A stretch of DNA of 64,000 nucleotides from Brevibacterium picturae (lineage in GTDB: Bacteria; Actinomycetota; Actinomycetes; Actinomycetales; Brevibacteriaceae), in the NCBI RefSeq assembly GCF_900105045.1, contig NZ_LT629739.1, positions 4,030,001 through 4,094,000 on the forward strand. Direction: 5' to 3'. This document shows positions 60,318 through 64,000 of the stretch, in pieces (within the stretch, counting starts at the first letter, position 1; each line of letters begins with the position of its first letter). Both the position numbers and the translations under genes were made by a program. Under the pieces are notes generated by a model. It saw only the letters and a list, made by a program, of their open reading frames with translations. It did no database searches and was not told the origin of the DNA.

Positions 60318-60794
60318 CTATTGCAGCTCGAGGTACTTGAAGACCTCGAGCTCGGGCACCCAATCGGGCAGCCCTATGATCGCGAAGACGGCCCAGACGA
60401 TCACGGCCACGAATGCCGCAGTCACAGCCCCGATCGTCCAGCGCACCCATAGGGGTTGGGCGATGACCCAATGCGTCCAGTTCTCGACGTTGACTCGGAC
60501 GAAGTGCAGAATCCTCTGTGCCCAGCGGAACTCGCTTGAGATGACGAAGAGCCCGATGATGACTGTGAGCCACCCGGGGCCCGGCAGCGGTACGGCCAGC
60601 AGACCGATGATCACGATGAGCGTCCCCACTCCACCGACGATGAACCGATAGAGACGTGCCGTGTGCGGGTTGGTCGTGACCGTTGCGCGCCAGCGCAGGA
60701 AGCTCAGTCGTGTTTTGCGCCAGGGTCGCACTCCCTGTTTGTGATGGCGCGACAGCCACCCTTTGGGGCGCTCGTCATGGTGGTCGTCGTTCAC
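60318..60794 (-). CDS. PGPGW-motif membrane protein (TIGR02611-like)
   Basis: A 158-aa actinobacterial membrane protein. A basic N-terminal 45 residues is followed by a hydrophobic pair enclosing PLPGPGWLTVIIGLFVISSEF, the hallmark of this group. Two further segments follow (WTIGAVTAAFVAVIVWAVFAII). The function is unknown. The GTG at 60794 is preceded by TATATT (60801-60806 on the minus strand) and six bases (GGAGGG), so it is either leaderless or uses a too-close GGAGG. It is convergent with the zapE-like gene. Confidence 0.82.
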   Translation of the reverse strand: MNDDHHDERPKGWLSRHHKQGVRPWRKTRLSFLRWRATVTTNPHTARLYRFIVGGVGTLIVIIGLLAVPLPGPGWLTVIIGLFVISSEFRWAQRILHFVRVNVENWTHWVIAQPLWVRWTIGAVTAAFVAVIVWAVFAIIGLPDWVPELEVFKYLELQ

Positions 60795-60864
60795 CCCTCC
60801 AATATAAGTCGATGAGTCTGAAAGCTCGATCTGCGTGTGTGAGCACGATCACTCCGATCTGATT

Positions 60865-60893
60865 TTGCATGGACCGGCACCTGCGTATAGAGT
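60865..60893 (+). promoter_or_regulatory. Promoter of the tRNA cluster
   Basis: TTGCAT (60865-60870), 17-base spacer, TAGAGT (60888-60893); the first tRNA begins 37 bases later. Confidence 0.5.
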
Positions 60894-60930
60894 TGTATCT
60901 CGTTGCCAGGGAAACCGGGCAGCGAGAAAT

Positions 60931-61003
60931 GCGGATGTGGCTCAGCTGGTAGAGCATCACCTTGCCAAGGTGAGGGTCGCGGGTTCGAATCCCGTCATCC
61001 GCT
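60931..61003 (+). tRNA. tRNA-Gly(GCC)
   Basis: A complete 73-nt cloverleaf. The acceptor arms are GCGGATG/CATCCGC with discriminator T, the anticodon loop is TTGCCAA (anticodon GCC at 60964-60966), and the T-loop is GGTTCGAATCC. The 3' CCA is not encoded. First of four tRNA genes in one cluster. Confidence 0.97.
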
Positions 61004-61029
61004 CGGAGGCGTCATGGCACTGCCTTGGC

Positions 61030-61100
61030 GGTGGCGTGGCCGAGAGGCGAGGCAGCGGCCTGCAAAGCCGTTCACACGGGTTCGAATCCCGTCGCCACCT
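61030..61100 (+). tRNA. tRNA-Cys(GCA)
   Basis: A 71-nt tRNA with acceptor GGTGGCG/CGCCACC, discriminator T, anticodon GCA at 61062-61064 and T-arm GGGTTCGAATCCC. CCA is not encoded. Confidence 0.96.
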
Positions 61101-61134
61101 CGGATTCGTCCAGCGGTTCGCTGTTGGTGAGTCG

Positions 61135-61206
61135 GCGCGATTGGCGCAGCGGTAGCGCGCTTCCTTCACACGGAAGAGGTCACTGGTTCGATCCCAGTAT
61201 CGCGCA
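61135..61206 (+). tRNA. tRNA-Val(CAC)
   Basis: A 72-nt tRNA with acceptor GCGCGAT/ATCGCGC, discriminator A, and anticodon loop TTCACAC with anticodon CAC at 61167-61169. It differs from the next tRNA at only two positions, both in the anticodon loop. Confidence 0.97.
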
Positions 61207-61242
61207 CAGGGACCTTGTGTTCCGGTGCAACAAATGAATAGG

Positions 61243-61314
61243 GCGCGATTGGCGCAGCGGTAGCGCGCTTCCCTGACACGGAAGAGGTCACTGGTTCGAT
61301 CCCAGTATCGCGCA
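61243..61314 (+). tRNA. tRNA-Val(GAC)
   Basis: A 72-nt tRNA, the same as the preceding one except loop CTGACAC: position 32 is C for T and wobble position 34 is G for C, so the anticodon is GAC (61275-61277). A terminator hairpin follows within 6 nt. Confidence 0.97.
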
Positions 61315-61319
61315 CGGAA

Positions 61320-61348
61320 GAAGCCCCGAGTGACTCACTCGGGGCTTC
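61320..61348 (+). terminator. Terminator of the tRNA cluster
   Basis: The perfect 13-bp arms 61320-61332 and 61336-61348 (GAAGCCCCGAGTG and complement) with a 3-nt loop immediately follow the last tRNA. Confidence 0.88.
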
Positions 61349-61511
61349 GTGCATTCATTCCCGGCATCATCTCAGTCGCGGATGTCTCTGCGCCGGGTTG
61401 ACGAGGGTGTCCTGCGGTCGTGTACCGGGCACACTTTCTGACCACTGACCCGAACGCGGGGTGCGCTTGCCCGGCTGGATGTGTCGGCCGTGTGTCAGGA
61501 CTGCCACGTCG

Positions 61512-61540
61512 TTGACATGGGGAATGCGGCAGATTAACTA
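61512..61540 (+). promoter_or_regulatory. Promoter of the Q/Y/G-rich protein gene
   Basis: TTGACA (61512-61517), 17 bases, TAACTA (61535-61540). A small inverted repeat ACTAG-TACG-CTAGT overlaps the end of the -10 region. Confidence 0.5.
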
Positions 61541-61584
61541 GTACGCTAGTGACCGTAACCATCGACAAAGACTTCGGAGCACTC

Positions 61585-62913
61585 ATGTCTACTCCTCAGA
61601 ACCCGTACGAACCGAATAACGGTTCTGGAAATCAGAACCCCAACGGTCAGGGTCCGGACAGCCAGCCGCCCAATCCGCCAGATTATTCGGGTGACCAGAA
61701 CAACGCACCCCAGTACGGCTCGCAGAACGACGGCCAGCCGCCCCAGTACGGTTCCCAGGGCAATGGGCAGCAGCCGCCCCAGTACGGTTCTCAACCCCAG
61801 TATGGTTCGCAGAACGATCCGAACCAGCAGCCCTACGGTTCGCAGCCGCAGTACGGTCAGCCGAACGTCGGGGGTGCTCCGGGCTATGACCAGAGCCAGG
61901 GCGGTTACGGCCAGGGCTATGACCCCAACGCTCAGGGATACGACCAGAATCCATACGGCCAGGATCCGGGTGGCTACGGTCAGGGCTATGATCCCAACGC
62001 GCAGGGCTACGACGCCAACCAGTACGGCCAGCAACCGGCCTATGCCGGTGCCGACGGTTCTTCGGACCAGTTCATCCCGGCCAACCCCAACGCGAGCTAC
62101 GGATCCTATTCGGCCGGCTCGGGTAACAACACATCGAAGAACATCTGGGGCATCCTCGCGCTGATCGGCGGCATTGCCGGCATCGTGCTGTCGTTCTTCT
62201 TCGGGATCGGGTTCCTGTTCGGCGCTGCCGGCTTGATCTTCGCGTTCGTCGGTCTCTCCGCGATCAAGAAGGGGCTTGCCAATAACAAGGGTATGACGAT
62301 CACCGGCATGATCCTCAGCTTCGTCGCCATCCTGTTCTCGATCATCTCGGTCATCGTGACCCTGATATTCGGCGGAATGTTCATCAGTGCGTTCGACGAG
62401 GCCAATGACACGCAGTCCTCGTCCGCGGCACCCGTCGCCGATCCTTCCGATCCTGCCCAGGACCCCAGCCAGGGTGCAGGCTCATCTGACGGCGGTGAAG
62501 GAGCAGCACCTCCTGTCGAAGCCGGAGGAGTCGAGATCGGCACCGGTCTGACTGCTGCGGTCGCCGTGAAATCGGCCACCGCATCCGACACGGCGTCTGG
62601 TGCGGACGACACCAACGGCCAGATCGCTGTTGTGACGGTGACTTTGAAGAACACTTCCGGCTCCGATATCGATACGAGCAGCGCTCAGATGTCTGCGACC
62701 GATGGTGCCGGCAAGGAATATATGGACGTCTTCCAGGCTGACCAGTACAAGGCCAGCCTCGTATTCGACACAACAATTCCTGCCGGCGGCGAGAAGACCG
62801 TTCAACTCGCATATGGTGTTCCTTCGTCTGAACTCGACAAGGTCCACCTGAAGCTCGCACTGGGCGAAGACCTGGGCAAGGGCAAGAACTTCGAATTCAG
62901 CAAGGCCGCGTGA
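61585..62913 (+). CDS. Q/Y/G-rich membrane protein with DUF4190-like and DUF4352-like domains
   Basis: A 442-aa protein. The first about 170 residues are Gln/Tyr/Gly/Pro/Asn-rich with YGSQ, GYGQGYDPNAQGYD repeats. Two hydrophobic helices follow at about 187-215 and 240-270 (DUF4190-like). A Ser/Ala/Asp-rich linker leads to an extracytoplasmic beta-sandwich of DUF4352 type (about 330-440, AVVTVTLKNTSGSDIDTSSAQ and FDTTIPAGGEKTVQLAYGV). The topology suggests a disordered cytoplasmic N-terminus and an outer immunoglobulin-like domain. ATG 61585 has CGGAG upstream; a GTG at 61549 is in frame but too close to the promoter. Confidence 0.83.
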   Translation: MSTPQNPYEPNNGSGNQNPNGQGPDSQPPNPPDYSGDQNNAPQYGSQNDGQPPQYGSQGNGQQPPQYGSQPQYGSQNDPNQQPYGSQPQYGQPNVGGAPGYDQSQGGYGQGYDPNAQGYDQNPYGQDPGGYGQGYDPNAQGYDANQYGQQPAYAGADGSSDQFIPANPNASYGSYSAGSGNNTSKNIWGILALIGGIAGIVLSFFFGIGFLFGAAGLIFAFVGLSAIKKGLANNKGMTITGMILSFVAILFSIISVIVTLIFGGMFISAFDEANDTQSSSAAPVADPSDPAQDPSQGAGSSDGGEGAAPPVEAGGVEIGTGLTAAVAVKSATASDTASGADDTNGQIAVVTVTLKNTSGSDIDTSSAQMSATDGAGKEYMDVFQADQYKASLVFDTTIPAGGEKTVQLAYGVPSSELDKVHLKLALGEDLGKGKNFEFSKAA

Positions 62914-62981
62914 TGCAACTCGGGACGATGCTCCGATCCCGACAGACATAACCGGTAACAGCGCAAGCATCGACATTTGCG

Positions 62982-63027
62982 TATAATTCAGCAGTTGGGT
63001 GGCAGTCGTATGACTGCCACCCAACTG
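62982..63027 (+). promoter_or_regulatory. TATAAT box followed by a perfect 16-bp hairpin
   Basis: A consensus TATAAT (62982-62987) lies 5 bases before a perfect hairpin: arms 62992-63007 and 63012-63027 (CAGTTGGGTGGCAGTC and complement), loop GTAT. The hairpin may end the preceding gene's transcript. It may instead form the very 5' end of a thrS transcript started at about 62994. A second -10 candidate, TAGACT (63051-63056), lies nearer thrS. Confidence 0.6.
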
Positions 63028-63098
63028 ATTTCGCACCGCCGAATTGGTATTAGACTCGAGGTGCGAGGCACCCCAACACAGACGAACGGAGAAGATCA

Positions 63099-64000
63099 GT
63101 GGCAGACAGCATTGACTGCGCGGGAGAGACCATTCCTTGGAAACAGGGACTGACCGGCACGGAGATCTTCTCCACGGACCGCACGGTCGTTGCAATGTGG
63201 CTCGACGGACAGCCTGTCGACCTCAGCCGCGAACTCGCCGCAGGTGACCAGATCGCACCGATCTCCATTGATTCCCCGGCAGGCCTCGACATCTTGCGCC
63301 ACTCGGCCGCGCACGTTACTGCTCAGGCCGTCCAGGACCTCTTCCCCGAAGCGAAGCTGGGTATCGGCCCCTACATCACCGACGGCTACTACTTCGACTT
63401 CGACGTGGCCGAGCCCTTCACCCCTGAGGACCTCAAAGCGATTCAGAAGAAGTCTGCCCAGATCGTCAAGGCCGGCCAGACCTTCAACCGTGTCGTCGTC
63501 ACCGAGGGCGAGGCGAAGGCGCGCATGGCCAACGAGCCGTACAAGCTCGAGCTCATCACGGACAAGGGCGCAGGCTCCGACGATTCGGCCTCCGTCGAGG
63601 TCGGCACCGGCGAGCTCACCGTCTACGAGAACGTCGACCGCAAGGGTGAAGTCGTCTGGCAGGACCTCTGCCGTGGCCCGCACCTGCCCACCACCAAACT
63701 GATCGGCAACGGGTTCGCCGTGACTCGCTCATCTGCGGCCTATTGGCGCGGAGATCAGGCCAATGCGAGCCTGCAGCGCGTCTACGGCACGGCCTGGGCT
63801 TCGAAAGAGGACCTCAAGGCCCACCAGGACCGTCTCGCAGAGGCAGAGCGCCGCGACCACCGCAAGATCGGTGCCGAACTCGACCTGTTCTCCTTCCCCG
63901 AAGAACTCGGCTCCGGTCTGCCCGTCTTCCACCCCAAGGGCGGAGTCATCAAACGCGAGATGGAGGACTACGTCCGCGCCCGCCACATCGAAGAGGGATT
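63099..64000 (+). CDS. thrS: Threonine--tRNA ligase, 5' part
   Basis: The first 300 codons of ThrRS, which runs off the window. The TGS domain comes first (about residues 25-65, [26 protein letters not shown]). The editing/second-additional domain follows: [37 protein letters not shown] with the HxxxH zinc-like motif, and [14 protein letters not shown]. The start of the class II catalytic domain ([20 protein letters not shown]) is visible at the edge. GTG 63099 is preceded by GGAGAAG. The catalytic and anticodon domains are not in view. Confidence 0.95.
   Translation, partial: MADSIDCAGETIPWKQGLTGTEIFSTDRTVVAMWLDGQPVDLSRELAAGDQIAPISIDSPAGLDILRHSAAHVTAQAVQDLFPEAKLGIGPYITDGYYFDFDVAEPFTPEDLKAIQKKSAQIVKAGQTFNRVVVTEGEAKARMANEPYKLELITDKGAGSDDSASVEVGTGELTVYENVDRKGEVVWQDLCRGPHLPTTKLIGNGFAVTRSSAAYWRGDQANASLQRVYGTAWASKEDLKAHQDRLAEAERRDHRKIGAELDLFSFPEELGSGLPVFHPKGGVIKREMEDYVRARHIEEG

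Noticed and set aside
61135..61314. Two near-identical 72-bp units considered as a CRISPR-like or direct-repeat array
   Set aside because: They fold into complete valine tRNAs with different anticodons; there are only two copies and no spacer pattern.

Overview
The window is high-GC actinobacterial chromosome. Gene order and gene families point to Micrococcales, and my best guess is Brevibacterium. Supporting signs are a long GapB-type GAPDH, an HrcA/CIRCE-controlled dnaJ, many GTG/TTG starts, class I core genes in actinobacterial order, and many apparently leaderless transcripts. The genus is an inference, because no rRNA or species marker is present. Almost all of the window is coding. No phage, insertion sequence, CRISPR array or rRNA was seen.

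Left part (1-23 kb): the 3' part of leuA, a repeat-rich gap, recO-uppS, and an AT-richer ArsR/MFS pair that looks acquired. Then come a DEAD-box RNA helicase, glyS and a YibE/F membrane protein. A catabolic-looking accessory patch follows at 11.0-16.5 kb: class III aminotransferase + Lrp regulator, a divergent M24-fold hydrolase resembling ectoine hydrolase with degenerate metal ligands, an LctP-type permease, and an XRE-cupin regulator. After that come an ABC-F protein and the dusB-dgt-dnaG run.

Middle (23-40.6 kb): a TetR/DHA2 efflux pair is translationally linked to a 2-hydroxyacid dehydrogenase and a small membrane protein. Next are gapB, a YihY-type membrane protein divergent from DedA, a glutathionyl-hydroquinone reductase homologue, a long-chain acyl-CoA ligase, leuS, nadE, a membrane/coiled-coil protein, UDP-glucose dehydrogenase and DegV.

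Right part (40.7-64 kb): the conserved actinobacterial series comEA-comEC-holA-rpsT-lepA-hemW-DUF3097-hrcA-dnaJ-rsmE-phoH-ybeY-CNNM/CBS-era is present. It is interrupted by an EEP-nuclease/PemK-like pair and a DUF4870 protein. It is followed by a ZapE/AFG1 ATPase, a PGPGW membrane protein, a cluster of four tRNA genes (Gly, Cys, Val, Val), a Q/Y/G-rich membrane protein and the 5' part of thrS.

The main non-gene signals are these. (i) A recurrent -10 hexamer sits 6-7 nt before the start codon of at least eight genes (leaderless mRNAs). (ii) A large imperfect palindrome with a third partial copy lies between leuA and recO. (iii) There is a cluster of inverted half-sites between the Lrp gene and the M24 gene, and a CIRCE element before hrcA. 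(iv) Strong hairpins separate convergent genes. (v) A TATAAT box is followed at once by a perfect 16-bp hairpin ahead of thrS. I found no clearly new defence or mobile system. The best leads are the putative ectoine/amine catabolic patch and the regulatory DNA elements.
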